From NCBI RefSeq assembly GCF_003254395.2, contig NC_037639.1, positions 8,360,501 through 8,424,500 on the forward strand: DNA of 64,000 nt, written 5' to 3'. The DNA is from Apis mellifera (lineage: Eukaryota; Arthropoda; Insecta; Hymenoptera; Apidae). A program made the position numbers and the translations under genes. Under the pieces are notes generated by a model. That model was not told the origin of the DNA. It did not search any database and saw only the letters and a program-made list of their open reading frames with translations. Shown here piece after piece: positions 23,389 to 36,600 of this stretch (positions are counted from its first letter, which is position 1; every line of letters begins with the position of its first letter).

Positions 23389-23642
23389 CTTTCCACCCTC
23401 GCGTTATCCTTCTCTCCACTCTTGACCTCTCCACGACGACGTACGTACAAGTAGTATTTTCGCGTGCACGCTCGGCTAACAGAAGTTCCCGCGCGCGAAA
23501 GAACAGAATCCGCGTGACGAGTGGCGCGGAAACGTGGGGCTTTATGCATTGGCAACTTTAAATCACAGCTTGGAAATAACTTACGGATAGATAGCTATTA
23601 CTACGAAGCTCGCGTGTGTGCGTGTTCGCTCGAGAAAGGTGC

Positions 23643-23658
23643 GTGTGTGTGTGTGTGT
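23643..23658. repeat. (GT)n microsatellite
   Basis: A perfect run of about eight units. Confidence 0.92.
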
Positions 23659-24373
23659 ATGCGCGAAGGAAGAAAGGTTTCCTCTCTCTGACCCCTGATT
23701 CTCTCGTTTCTATGGATCCTTCTGCGCCTTTGTCTTGCGCCTCGATCTTCGTGCGACGTGATTGGCTCGAGAGGAATTTTATTTTTCGATCCACGATATT
23801 TGCGGAGAAGTGTACGCCACTTTACCCGATCTAAAATTTAAAAAAGCTGATCTCTACACTCGAAAAAAAAAAACTAATTTACACTGTTTAAAATTCTTCG
23901 TGAAAGACGAATTTTTAAAAATATAATATTGTTAAATTTTTGTAACATGTTGTAATTGTTCGTTAAGAAAACGCGCAAAAGCACGACAATGGCGAAGTAG
24001 GAGTTCATTAAGGGAATGAAATATATATCCCGTAAATCAAGGAGTGGAATGAATTCTTTCTCGGAGTGGAATCGGTTGTCCAATCGCTAAGTGCCGCCTC
24101 GAATGAACACATTCGATCGTTCCGGTGAAATATCGTTATTGTGGAGCCAAATAACATTCGCATAATCGCCTATTCCCATGGTAAAGACCGATCCGTGATC
24201 ACGAAATCTACGGGCGGGCGTCATCCCGCAAATATGCGCGGGAAGAAGAGAGGAGGAGACACGCGCGTAAGAGGCAGAGAGAGGATTGGAGAGAAGTCGA
24301 GAGGAGCGTCAGAAGCGGTCGAAAGCGTCATAAATTAATACGCCGTCCCGTAAGTGCGTCCTTCATCTTTTTT

Positions 24374-24388
24374 CTCTCTCTCTCTCTC
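24374..24388. repeat. (CT)n microsatellite
   Basis: A short CT run followed by a C-rich stretch. Confidence 0.88.
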
Positions 24389-24878
24389 CCCCCTTCCCCT
24401 TCGCCAAGATCTCTTTCGAGCAACGTTTCGCTTTTCTATCCCATCCTTCGTTTATATATATAAAATAAATATTTAGATAAATTTCTCCGCGAGAGGAGAG
24501 GGCGGGATTGGGACTGGCGAGCGTTCCAATCGAATCTTCATTCGTCATCCAGGGATAAAAAAATTTACTTAATCCGGGATTATGCTAATATCCGTTGATA
24601 CAACAACAATAATGACACGGAGTACAAGGTTTAGGCAGAATGAAGAAAAGGAGAAAAAAAAATGAATCACGAGCGATTTTCATTTTTTTTTTCCCTGCTC
24701 CATCCACTTATTAGACGCTTTTAAGCGTGCATATCACGAACTTGTCTAAACACGATCTATGATTTGTGGATGATTTGTTGGTTATTTTCAAGTTCTCGCA
24801 TTCCAATAAATTTTAACATCGCTATCTTTTCGCTAATGGTTTGATTATAGAAAATGTATATATATCTTAATATTTTTC

Positions 24879-24919
24879 TTTTTTTTTTTTTTTTTTTTCA
24901 AAAAATATATATATATATT
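24879..24919. repeat. poly-T tract followed by poly-A and (AT)n
   Basis: About 20 T residues are followed by CA, five A residues and an AT run. The T and A blocks can fold back on each other. Confidence 0.9.
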
Positions 24920-25270
24920 ATAACGTTTCTTTCTGACCCGAATCAAAATAACAAATTTCGAAATCTCATACATTTTCAACTACCGTTTCACTAATCAGAT
25001 GTATGTAGGAAGAATAATTCATTACTCCAGTTTTATAGCTGCAAAGAAACTCCGTTAAGCGACTTTCTCCCAACGATACGTAAAGGAAACACGTTCATCG
25101 CTTTACACAAACATCTTACGACTTCCATCTTTCCACGCTCACTTTCCGTTTGATATTTTTTTTCCCCCCCTCTCCATCCCTCATACACTCGACACTCGAA
25201 AACTTCCCAAAGTCCATTAACTCGACAATTATCCACCACTTCCGACCCATCAAAGCGTTTCAATAAACGG

Positions 25271-26950
25271 TGTCGCGTTACCTAAAGGAGCTTCAAAGGG
25301 TATTTTTCAAAGCGACGAGGGTTTTCTCCTCGAGAAAGGCCAGCGAGAAAGAAGAAGAAGAGGAAGGAAAGAAAAACTAGAGAATAAAGGGGAGGGGGAA
25401 CGATAACAAGGATTGATCTGGAGGGAAATGGGTCGTGCAGGGATCTCCATTGCGCGAATCGTAAATGGAACAAGTCTGATTTACGCCTGGGATTCCTCGT
25501 CCGCCGCGGGAAGAAGAAATAGAGGAGAGAGAGCGAGAGTGGCGGAAAGCGAGCGTCAGCCGGCAAAGGGAAGAGAGGCCTCGAGAATCTGGCTGAATAT
25601 CATTTTTTCCGCTCGAGGAAATTTTCACTTTTTCGTTCGTCGACTACCATCGCCGCCGTCGCCGCTCTTTCAAGAGGATAGATGCGAGATCCGGAGGAAG
25701 GGTGGGTGGAACCCCACGCGTTTCCGTTTCTACGTGAACGTTCGTCCGTGGCAACGCGTCGCTTCTCCCGTCCTGTCGTTTGTCAAACCCATGACGCAAC
25801 ATCCCATTCGGCTCTCCCTTTCCCTTCTTTCTATCCGCGACAAGGACGATGAAGAGGAGGAGGACGACGACGACGACGTCGAGCGAGGAAATCGGCGTCG
25901 ATTGAGAAGCTTACGCGATAATGTCCTTTCCGCCAGTCGACACGCGGAGGGAAGAGGGCGACGCGACGTTGAAGAATGCGATACGTGTCCAAAGATGTCG
26001 AAGAGATGCTTCCCTCTTTCTGCCCGCAACCTGGCAATTTTCGATACGCGAGGATGATTTCGTTCGCGCGATTTTCGACGGAGAGGCGCAAACAAAGATC
26101 GACCAGTTTCGTTCCTCCATTTCTCTAAATAGACGCGAAAAAACGATCGATTCGGGCACGGGACCATCGATCGAAAGATCGTGGAACATCCTCGAGGATG
26201 CTGTATTAACTGGAAACGATCTCTCTCTCTCTCAAGAGAGATAAATATGGAAGATCGAGGGAGGGACGAATCCCTAGCTTAAGGTAATCGTTTTATACGA
26301 GACAAGGAGTCCGTGTTGGGAGAAAATTCGGCGGATGGCCGTTCGAGATAAAGAACGATTCGACGCTGGAAAGTGGAGACCGGTTGCATTTCCGTTATTT
26401 ATCCAAAACGATGCCTCTTTTTTCGTGGGGATTCGTCGTTGTATTCGCCTTGCACGCGAGACGAGTTTCGATTTTCTCTTTCTCTCTCTCTCTCTTTCTT
26501 CCCTCTATCTCTCCACTTTGAAACCGTTCCATCCGATAGGGAGCCAAGACCCTGGCTGGTCCTGGCAGATTCGTCAGCAAAACGAACGAGACGTTTCAGG
26601 AGAGATGTCCTGCGCGGATGCGATACGCGAACTGCATTATTGCGCGAGCGGCATAAAACATGCGGATAAACATATTTAAGGAAGATGGGAAGGGGGATGG
26701 GAAGGGAGAAAGCTGTGGGATTCGGCGATTTGCCGGTGCGTTAACCGGTCGAGGTTCTCGTAGTATTATAATGCACGTATATATTTGGACGCCATCCCGG
26801 ATCCCACGCTCGCAAAAATACATCGGTGGAAACGATGGAAAGATAAGTGAAGCCTTTTTGCGCGCGAGCCTTTTAGATTCGGTGAAAAATTTCCCGGAAC
26901 GAACGATCGGCAAAATTAATCGCTTTGAAATAGCATCAAAGCGGTTTTAA
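25271..26950. other. CpG-rich non-coding block with many overlapping frames
   Basis: No gene is recognised. Frames of up to 214 codons (25413-26057) overlap others on both strands. All are rich in Arg, Ser and Asp/Glu runs, partly from a GAG/GAC microsatellite at about 25850-25878. None has domain signatures or convincing splice sites. Confidence 0.45.
25850..25878. repeat. (GAG)n/(GAC)n microsatellite
   Basis: A compound trinucleotide run. It gives an Asp/Glu run on plus and a Ser run on minus. Confidence 0.88.
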
Positions 26951-29382
26951 GTGGAATGAAAATTCGAAAAAGCTTCCCGTAATTGCAGTCCTTAACGATC
27001 AGGGGGATTGATTTTTGCAACGAATGTCGCTCGCTCATTAACCGTATCACGATCACCGATTTACCTTTATCGATTTTAATTGATCGAACGGTGAATTATT
27101 TATCGTGATTAAATACGTCATTTATTAGCCGGATTTTTATCGATAAATTATCGATGAATTACACGCTATTTCAATTCGACTGATCGATGTTTTCGAGTTT
27201 TTCGTAATTTTGAGAATTGAACGCGTTACTTTTGAAGTCTTTCGTTACTCTCTCTTGAAAAAATAAATCGTAGAATCGTCATCACGTTTCTAAATTTTTG
27301 ATATACAGTTAATCATGATATTAAAAAGAAAAAAATAATATATTTCCCTTTTCAATCGTATTAAGTCAAGTTTAAGTTCCTCAAATCCTTTCAAAGAAGA
27401 TGAAATTTATGCGTTTCAATGACAAATTCCGTAAAGATTTACACGAAACACCGACAAGTTTAAGATTTTAGGGGATTCCGGCAAGAGTAAATAAATTCGC
27501 TTCCCCTTCCGTTGGCGAGGGAAAAAGCGTTTTCACCTCACTCGAATCCTCGCCCACGCGAACGGTTGGTTGCAGGGTGAAGATAGCGGGGTCTAAGCCG
27601 AGGTCACGGGATCAGCGCATTACCCTAAGCTTAAGCGTGTAATAAAGTCACGGAACTAACGGGCCAAAGATCCCGTGGCGTCGCGAGGATGTTAGAACGC
27701 GATTGCAACGAACGAACTACGCCCGAGGATTTCGATAAACACTGCCTCGATCCACTTTCGATCCCCGCGTACGCGAAAGCGCGCTGAAAATCCACTGTGT
27801 CCCCGTGATAATCGTAGATAACAAGTCGCCTTGTAAATTTGCATCGCTTCCCGTGAAGCCGAAATAAAGCCGAGGATTTTCTACCTTTAATCAAAAATAA
27901 CTTGGCCAACACTTCTCGCAATAATTTTCACGATCCGTGACTCGGTTAAATTATTTTTCCATGTTCCGAATTTTGGAAAAATTGTAAAATTATTCGGAAT
28001 TATATTTGCCAGCGCATTTTGTTGTCTGCAGGATTTTTATCTCGATGAAATTGTTTATTCGCGAATTATTCGGATATCGAAGAATGTTATCGAAGGAAAA
28101 GAGAATATTCTCAGTACTGTGGGAATATTTTGCGTGGAGAGTGAACAGTCATGGTCATGGTTTCGGAGAGAAACGTCATTCTAAACGTCGCGTATCGTAT
28201 ATCACTTTGCTTGTTAGAAATATTGTAAATTTAAGAAACTGTCAAATAGCAATCAAGATGTATTCAAAAGCGAAATTTCGCTCGTTTTGAAACGAATTTT
28301 AAGAATACTAAGAGGACTGAAACCTATCGACTACGACTATTGAGCTATCTAAACGAGTGATCGACTCTCTTGGATGACTTCACACACGCACGCTCAAAGA
28401 CACCTGTGAAATATTGAGTGGTCGAAACAGGTATCGATACTTTCGAAGTATAATCGATCGAATAAAACCGCGTGATGGAATAATTAATGACAGTTGTGAT
28501 AGCGATGGATATTTTTCCACGGCGTAGAGTAGCGAGTCGGAAAGATATATCGATCGGCGCCGCTTATTGCACTTTATCCCTAGGAATTTGCACCTCATTT
28601 AAATCAGCCGCGCAAGAAGCAGAGCAATATCGGAATAATATTACCCGGCCCCGATTAATTCACCAACCTTTGTGTATAGAGAGTGTTTTACTTTTTGCTT
28701 TGCAGTTTCTTTTTTTTTCTTTCTTCCTACATTCTCGATCGTTCTCTTCCAGCATCTAACACGAATCTTCTTTATCATTATTCAACGGATAATACACGGT
28801 GAATTTCAAATGAAGCGCGGATAAAAGACTGTGAGAGAAACGATATTAAAATTCTTACTCCGCTTTCATAAAATTTCTATACTCTATATCTCATTATCTG
28901 TACGAAACAAGTTCAATTCTTCTATATACCCCCAAATACTTTTTCACTCAAAATAAAAAAAAGAAAAGAAAAAAATAAAATCAATTCCAAGAAATTTTCG
29001 AAAAAAATGTTAGTTGATGATAAAAATTATACCGTTTCATAAGGAAATTCCGTTCATCAACAATCGCAATTCACGCAATCTCTGTTCACCTCTACATTTC
29101 CATATTTTCGCGTGACGGGGTTGAGCTAAACGCAGGTGGGCTAAACGGCAACGTGTTGCTCGTTTTCAGGAAAAATTCGTCGAGCATTACTACCTGCTTT
29201 CATCGTGTACGTGTTCTCACTCCCTCGTCTTTCCACGGTCACCGACGCGTTTAATTACACCCTAAACAGCACGAGACCACCACACCCTCTATGGAACATC
29301 TGCCAGGACGAGTGCGACAGAAATGGAGGAAAAGCTTGCATCTACCACGTTATCGAGGAGGAATGTGGTTGAAGCAGCTGCC
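26951..29382. other. AT-rich non-coding stretch with isolated acceptor look-alikes
   Basis: No gene is called. TATCGAT and homeodomain-type motifs are common at 27060-27200. Two strong plus-strand acceptor look-alikes occur: TTGTCTGCAG ending at 28031, and a long pyrimidine run ending TTCCAG near 28753. No good donors pair with them. After the first, an ATG frame at 28045-28290 (81 codons, Lys/Arg-rich) is open but unrecognised. Confidence 0.45.
28045..28290 (+). CDS. weak small-ORF candidate, unknown product
   Basis: An 81-codon ATG frame begins 13 nt after a good 3' splice-site look-alike (28021-28031) and ends at a stop in AT-rich DNA. The predicted product is basic, with an early hydrophobic/aromatic part and a Lys/Arg-rich middle, and no recognised domain. 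The acceptor plus the length in AT-rich DNA are the only support. It may well be chance. Confidence 0.1.
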   Translation: MKLFIRELFGYRRMLSKEKRIFSVLWEYFAWRVNSHGHGFGEKRHSKRRVSYITLLVRNIVNLRNCQIAIKMYSKAKFRSF

Positions 29383-29410
29383 ACTTACCTGAAACAAAAA
29401 AAGAGAAATA
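29383..29410 (-). other. candidate recursive splice (ratchet) site
   Basis: On the minus strand an 18-base window holds 17 pyrimidines and ends in TTTCAG. That AG is joined directly to GTAAGT, so the core CAG/GTAAGT (29383-29391) is at once a perfect acceptor and a perfect 5' splice site, with the junction between 29389 and 29388. This is the consensus layout of zero-length-exon ratchet points in long Drosophila introns. If real, the window lies inside a large intron of a minus-strand gene. Alternatives are a simple acceptor, the donor of a short exon, or chance. Confidence 0.45.
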
Positions 29411-32110
29411 TCGTTGTTGAGCGCGAAGTGATTTTCCACGGGGTGGATAAAGGGAGAGGGAGGAGGCTGTGTTATCCGCGATTCGTTCCCTCTCGTTTCG
29501 TTCCAAGGCCCCCTCCTTCCCCTCTCCTCTCGGTTTTTTCGAGGGGAACGAGGCCTCTCGACGAGAGGCTGTTTGGGAAACGCGAGTGGAAGCCCTTTTG
29601 TTGCCGCGTTTTAGGTGTGATCGTTAGCGGGAGGAACCGGGAGGGTGACTTTCGGCGAAACGATTTTCGCGGATCCCTTTGATGCAACTTGGATGAGAGA
29701 GTGGAGAGTGATAATGGCGCGAAGGGGCTTTTTTTCGAGCTACTTTGCGGTGAGGAGCTACTTCTCTCTTTTCGGGATGATCCTTTTTAAACTAATTAAC
29801 GGATTGGGGATATTCGTGCAAATTAATTTACATATATTTTTTCTTTTTCTGACAGATTGCTAAGATTTCTCGTTTCGACCGAGTTCTTTTCGATACTTGT
29901 GTTCTTTCGCAAGTGCATTTAAATGTTTTTATAATCAAAAGTAATCAAGTATTTGCGTATCGCTCGTAACGCGTTGTCCGCATCGGCGAAAAAATACCTT
30001 TTCGTGAAACCTTTTCGTATCTCTTTCCTTTCTCTCGCGTTACGAAAATTCTCTTTTCAAAATTCGTTCGAAATAATCGTTTCTCGCTATCAATCATACT
30101 CCACACAATTTTTAAATCATTCCCTTGTAATTTATCGGTCGAAAAATGTGTCTTCGGTGTGTAAGTGGCGTCCGAAACGTCGAAAATGTTGAACGCGATA
30201 AGATCGATACATCCGAGAAGAGCCGATATATCTCGTAACTCACGAGACAAGCCGTAAAAAAACGCTATTACCTTACTAGGTACAAGGGATAAGCATAAAA
30301 CACGTGTCTCCCCATACGTTGACTTAATTACCGCATAACTTAACACCGTGACCGGCCGACGGTTTCCACGAACCACGTATTCGACCAGCACAAATCCGAA
30401 AAACTCATAACTCGTACGGTCTATCCAACCCCACGGGTCCACACGATCAGCATCCCATTACGTGGCCGAGAACTCCATAAAATAGTAGAACGAGGCTACC
30501 ATTTCCCACGTTACTACTTTTACGTCGTGGCGCACACAAAGTGGCCCCCTCCAACTTACACGTGTCCACGTTCACCATTATCTGGCCGAGCACGAAACCC
30601 ACATATCTGAAATATACGCCCTCCTCTCGCTAAGTCATTAGTACGCTATCATGTTTCCACGACGGTCTATTATTCTTCTATTATCCGGCGATCGACTCGA
30701 GGCGCCGCGTCACCGACAGATTCGAACGGATCCATCGAGCGTCACGAGTCTTTTCTCACCTAATTAACGATAACCAAGTGTCAAGTTTTTTGAGGAACCG
30801 TGGTACACGTCCTTCGATACCTGCTTGCCTCGCTCGTTAACTACGTTTCTTTCTCGGCTATTATCGGCTATTATCCGTTTCAATTAATTTTTAATCGGTG
30901 TTTTATGTTATTTTATTTTTTCTTTTTTAAATATTGTTTTCTTTTAAAAGTAATAATATTAATTATTCTATTACGCGCGAGGCTTTCAACTACGCGCATT
31001 GATACGGATAGAAAATTGGAGGATTATCGGTTTATGAAAGATTATTATTTGAAGCTAAACGATTGTCGAAATCGCGGGGAATATTTCGCGAAACTATGGT
31101 ATTTTTATTTGGCCCGGCTCGATATTTATCGACCAAGGGACACCCATATGTGTGTTCGGTCGCGAATGGTTTATTCAGCGAGAAAAGTGCTTGTTATATT
31201 TTTATCGTCGAACGCGAATTTGCAGAGATTTCCTGGCCCTCCTATTACATCATTCATATTCGTTTTGTATAAATGTTGCAGATTGCCGGGCCAGTTGCCA
31301 TTTCGTACTCGATATTTCGATGGTAGAATTATTTACAAAAAAAAAAAAAAAAAGAACGAGCGAAAAGAGAGAAAGTAAAAAAAAAAAAAAGAAAAAAAAT
31401 CCAGCTTTTATGAATCTACCTTTCATTTTTAATCCACCTTTTCATCTTAACGAATTTTTTTTTACAAATTTTTTAATACATTCACGAATCAAAAAAAAAA
31501 AAAAAAGAAAAGGAATAATTCTACAAAGATTATTCTCCGCTTGAAAAGTGAAATTTTCCGCTCGATCAAGGGATAAACGCCTCGCGCTCGAAAGATCATC
31601 AGTCCGGCAACGGATCATACGTGACTCCGCACGCGTGACCGAGCGTGTTCTCGACGTTACAGGAGGACAGTTTGCGCGCATCGTTGGTTCTACGCGTTTA
31701 CGCAAGGATAGACAGCCGAGATGCGAGGTGGACGACGTGTGAGGTTTTTCACGTGGTTCACCTGGACGACTCCGGGCGAGGTTTAAGTGGGTGTCCAGGA
31801 GATAAGCGACCACGACTGGCATAACAGCTCGATAAACTCTCGTGTTTATTGGATCGTCCGCGCCAGGCCTTATTCCCTCTTTCTTCGGCTCGTTCCAACG
31901 CTTTTGACCTCGCCGTCTTTCATCCTTCTTTAACTAAACTCTTCCCTCGCCTCTCGCTTCGCCTTCTCGTTTCGCTCTACACTTCCACTTTATCCTTTAT
32001 GTCATCTACCGTTCCCCTTCCTTAATATTTTCGAGACGGCGAGAGTTGGAAATTGTTACACAATTTTTTGCCAATTTTACGCAATCGCATTATTGCAATT
32101 TTTCTTTACA
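29411..32110. other. non-coding stretch, largely AT-rich
   Basis: No gene is called. A 192-codon frame at 30800-31378 is long for such AT-rich DNA, but it starts at GTG, passes through a poly-Phe stretch and ends in a poly-A-coded Lys tail, with no known domain. Large A-runs lie at 31337-31400 and 31490-31512. A good plus-strand acceptor look-alike (TTTTTCTTTACAG, followed by GTGATC) ends at about 32111. Confidence 0.45.
31337..31400. repeat. poly-A tracts
   Basis: Two A-runs of about 17 and 14 bases flank a G/A-rich spacer, and another A-run follows at 31490-31512. No target-site duplication or upstream retroelement body is visible, so I do not call it a retroposon tail. Confidence 0.88.
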
Positions 32111-32620
32111 GGTGATCAGTAGAAAGAAAGGAGAAGATTATTGGAAGGAAAAATTTCGTCCCCGAAGCGATTATTATATTGGATTAGTCTGAGAATCTGC
32201 ACAACGGCCAAGCGTAAATTTCGCGAATATTTCCTTGGAAATTTGCGAGGCGAGCACATTCGTGCCAAGCATTCGAAATGGAATGCCGAAGTGGCGATTT
32301 CCGTCCGAGATAAATTGTTCCCCGCGTTCCAATGAATATTCGACAATTAATAATGCACCCCCTTGATACCCGGGATGACGAAATATGGAAACGAGTGACG
32401 GGTTTAAAATAAAATAAACGACTGTATCGATCAACGTGATTTTTCGCCATTTTTAACCGGTTCGCGTGAAACCCTCGACCGTTGAAAAATCCGAGTTTCT
32501 CGAGCGTTGCTTATCGACACCGAATTATTCGCTCCAGTCTTTTAAACGTATAAACTAGAGAGAGAAAAACTACTGAAAATAACCGAATCGACATCAATAT
32601 GAAACGCGCGATAACGCATT

Positions 32621-32644
32621 AAAAAAAAAAAAAAAAAAAAAAAA
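32621..32644. repeat. poly-A tract (24 A)
   Basis: The longest uninterrupted A-run in the window. It has no retroelement body upstream. Confidence 0.93.
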
Positions 32645-35128
32645 GGAGAGAAAAATCAAAGTGACACGGATATCGAAGCAGAACACAACCGGTCAAAAAT
32701 TGGTGAACGCGAGCAGTGTAAATTGGAGTCCATAGCTTTTGATTGGATTTGTTATGCTACGCCCACTTTATAAACGCGTATTAACATTCACGGGCGAGCG
32801 AGCACCGCCTATATTTAACTATCGTAAATCGGTCGTAACAACGATCTATTCCACCGTTAGAATGCAGATCGGCTTGTCTCTTTCCTGATTTACCTGAGAC
32901 AGTCGTCGCGGATCCGCGCGACGAATCTCAATTCGCGGACGCGCCCCGTTAGCGGCGTCTGACCTGGAAATTCCGCTGGGGAGAGGGGGGGAGGAGGGGT
33001 CGACGGCGATCCCCCTCCTACCCTCCTCTTATCGGTTGCCAAGTGTGCGACGCTATGATTGTCTTTCCGAGAAAACGGAATGGATTTATGAGGATCGTTC
33101 GCGTCAGGGTGCTTGTAATGGACGATGGACAAACGTCACGGTGTATGTGTAATGTTGCTTGTTCCTGAAACGAGGTTGCTGGGTCGTAGGCGAGGTTATT
33201 TCAAGCTTTTCTTTACGTATACACGTGAGATGAATTATTATATGATCTATTTGAACGCGCGCGTGTATGTTAGGAACTTTGCGAATGGTTTTAGATTCGA
33301 AGTTTCTTAGAAACGAATTTTTTTAGCTCTCGATCATACAAAGTACAGTCGCGTTGTTAATCGAAAGAGAATGGGATTTCTCGTGAAAAAAATGTACGTA
33401 ATTTCATTTTTGCGAAAAAATAAAAGATTCATTTGGATGATTGTTAATTGTAATCATTTCCGGTATTTATATTTCGTCCAGCTTTGCGCAAAGTTTCATC
33501 GAAACTAATTGACGCATCAATCGAACGTATATTCATAAACGAAAACGTTGATTTTAATTATAGGAAGAGGAAAATACTTTAACTTTTACGTAATAAAACA
33601 TTATCGCACAAAATTGTAAGTCTCACGATCGAATTTTGATAAGACATTTCTATCACGAACTTCCAAAGTAAAAAAGTAAAAATTCCAAATAACTTATAAA
33701 ATTCTTTAAAATTACCAACACCTGGCATAAAAGTGACAAAGCAAAAGGAGAAGGCATCTTCCATTGAAAAATCTTTCCTTCCCGAAGCGAATTTCCAGCG
33801 GTCGTAAATACAAATCTCTAACCAACGTTCCATGCAATCTGGCTCCGACTAATGTTTAAAATTGCCGCGGTGTCCAGGAGGGATACACGCACGGGGAGCT
33901 GCTCGGCCTGTTGCCTCTTTGGTCCAGCCGCGCGATGGTGCGTTACATTCGTCTTCGAGGGTGCCACGGCCACGTTCGAGCGTGTTGGCCGAGCGGCCGC
34001 GGGAGGAAGATGTCGCGAGATCAGATTATCAGGGCCATTGTTTATGCTTTATACGCCCCTTAAGCATCGCGCGCTGCGCCACGGCTTTAAATTTTCACCG
34101 TGTACGCTCGAATGTTGGAACGCGGCACATCCACTCCTCGTCGATGCGCCTCCTGCGATGCAACAACGCTCCACGATTCCTCCGATCTGTCCGAGGAATT
34201 CGAGACGTCTTTATGTCGAAGCGCGAAAAGGGAGGGTGATTTAGAACCCTCCTCTATGCCGTCTCTCCACCGGAGAGCTCGCTTGCTTTCTACCGATCCG
34301 CGCGAAACCGGATGTTTCCCCTCCGAGTTCCTTTCCATCCTCGAATGCCTTCGAGTTTATTCAGACGTTGTATACGCTTCGAGTTCGTCTTTTTGCCCCG
34401 GGCCAAACTTGAACTCATTCTTTGCTATTCGCGAGAGGATACTTCCAAGCGGATTTTATTTAATTTCGTTACTAAATGAAATTTCCATACGTCGATTATT
34501 GGAAACGGGCGTTCAATTTTCTAGATCTCCTTTTCCAGAGCTGCGTTGAAAACACAGTTTCGTTTCCTCGAAATTCGCCTCGGATTATTCGTGGCCCGGG
34601 GATTTTACGATTATGGAAGGGAATAAAGATTTCCGTGACTCATTGCAAAGTGTGTCTGTCCGATCAGTAAAAGAAACGCGTCGATGGCGGAGGGGATTCT
34701 TTCCGAACGGTTAGTTCACTCCTTTCCATCCTCCTCCTCCGTAGCTCCGTTTCTTCCGTTAGACGGTGTGCGACACCGCGAATCCCTTAACGGCGGAAAA
34801 ACCAATGAAAGAACCTTACGCGCCCGATCGTAAAAAAGTGCGATCCACCGCGCGTTCCATTCTCTCTCCCGGTTATCCCCCCTAAACTACTCCCGTAAAA
34901 CTACTCCCTGTAAATCCTTATCGTCACTTTCGACACCCGTCCTAACCCTTTCATGGCCTTACGGTCGCGTCCAGCCACCTTTCGTATTATCTTTACTTCC
35001 CGCCTCGGAATGCGGCGCGTATCGTTCGTGGTTCAACCCTTTCAACCAGCGCGAGATAAACGTGTCGGTGGACACCTTTTGTAAAATTGAACGATTCCGG
35101 CATCGCCGTCATATCTCTGTTCCTACGT

Positions 35129-35166
35129 AAAAAAAAAAAAAAAAGAAGAAGAAGAAAGAAAAAAAA
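35129..35166. repeat. poly-A and (GAA)n tract
   Basis: A-run and GAA units, followed at about 35184-35240 by a T-rich pyrimidine tract. The two can fold against each other. Confidence 0.88.
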
Positions 35167-36600
35167 CGCGCCGTCACTTATCTCTACGTCCCTCCTTTTT
35201 CCCCTTTCTCTTTTCTTTATTTTTTTTTTTCTTTTTCCTTGTACACTCTCTTACTCGAAGAATGTTAACGGAGAGAGAGAGAGAGGGGCGATACCGTACG
35301 CGATATCGTACGCCTCTTATACCGTGGCAATGATTCGAGGCGTGAAGAAAGGTATTCGAAGGATCGACGATCGGAGGGAACCCGTTTTCGTCCCCGCGCC
35401 GGGATGATCGATCGTACACGTTTTCGCGCCATCGTTTCCCCTAGGCACGATTCTCATGCAAAACGCGCCCGATACTACGGATCCTCCGATATTTTCGTGA
35501 AGTGGGACGATGCATGGTAATCACTGGTATTTCGATATGGTTCTACACGTGCATCTTCCGTTCCGTGTGTTCCTTTCTTTTCCTCGAATTATTAATTTAC
35601 GTTATCGTTGAAAAATTTATTGGTTGGGTGAAAGTTTCGTTCGTCAATAGAGAAAAACAATAGAAAAGCGGTTATATGTATATGTATTACCAACTGTGTG
35701 TACGATAATCGTATTTATGTCATCGATTGAAAAATATATAAGTATCATAGGAACATTAAATTAGATAAATGCCAGTTGGCGTGGGACGCGAAATTACACA
35801 AGCACACAGCGTGTTGCCATGAAAAGCTGATAAACAATTATTACCAATACTTCGCGCACTGCCTATCGCGTTCAAAGAACCAGGTTTAATTGGTTAGATT
35901 AATTCCTTTGAATCGCAGGCAACCTCGGTATAATAACACCCTTCACTCTTCTGTCATGAACTCGATTAGTATCTAAGAATATTTAATCATTCGCTAAAAG
36001 CGTTCCTTCTAATATTTTTAGCTCCGTATCAAATAGCGCCATATTTATTTAAATTGCAAAGCGTTTAAATATTCATGCGCTCGTTTTTCCTCGATTTCGA
36101 CGATCGAAAAAAGTCGAAGAAAAATTACCACGATTTTAAGAGACAATTACACCTTTAAATTGAAATAATTTTTGAAGAGCTTCGAATAACTTTTTCAATT
36201 CTCGAAGAAGAACACCATCAGCTCAAAATTTCGAAGTACGAAATTCGAATCTGGGAACCACTGTCCGCCTTATCATTTTTGACGGTATAAATACGGTGAA
36301 CCGCGCGAGAGCGCGGATTATCCTGCGGAGTCGTCGATGCTCTTAAAACCACATTGTGTTTCATCGATCCCCATTCGATTTCATGGTTGCAGAGAACTCG
36401 CTCCCCAGATAAGATCGTCACCGAATGGTATTGCCACGCCTGTATTGGAAAAACGACGTCAGCAACTCTCGCTCTTATCCCGAATATTCTTGACGCTCGC
36501 GTGATTAAGATATCGTCCCACCACGCATTTCGCGAAATCCCGATTTAAATGCGGGATGGGCCAGGTCCATTTCCAATCCAGCCGCAACGTATGACATTGT

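Larger units (their letters stand above)
22996..25270. other. non-coding stretch, mostly AT-rich
   Basis: No gene is recognised. The stretch is AT-rich at 22940-23130, 23830-24110 and 24550-25050, with a GC-richer island at about 23150-23560 that includes a GCC/GCT run. Long poly-T and AT runs lie near 24880-24920. Frames here are either Ala-rich from the GCC/GCT run or short. Confidence 0.5.
32112..36600. other. non-coding stretch, alternating composition
   Basis: No gene is recognised. It is AT-rich at 33200-33830 and 35580-36240 and CpG-rich elsewhere. Frames at 33852-34244 and 34100-34549 overlap others on the opposite strand and carry no domain. A pure 24-base A-run lies at 32621-32644. 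A weak acceptor near 36392 leads into a short unrecognised frame. Confidence 0.45.

Noticed and set aside
25413..26057. 214-codon frame, plus strand
   Set aside because: It includes a GAG/GAC microsatellite, has several opposing frames of similar length, and shows no splice sites or recognisable domain.
27631..27921. 96-codon minus-strand frame that looks fairly protein-like
   Set aside because: It has no ATG at all, no clear splice acceptor before it and no known domain.
30800..31378. 192-codon frame in AT-rich DNA
   Set aside because: It begins at GTG, contains a T-tract-coded Phe run and a poly-A-coded Lys tail, and matches no membrane receptor family I know despite its hydrophobic start.
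31337..32644. Poly-A tails of retroposed elements
   Set aside because: The A-runs have no element body upstream and no visible target-site duplications; plain slippage explains them.
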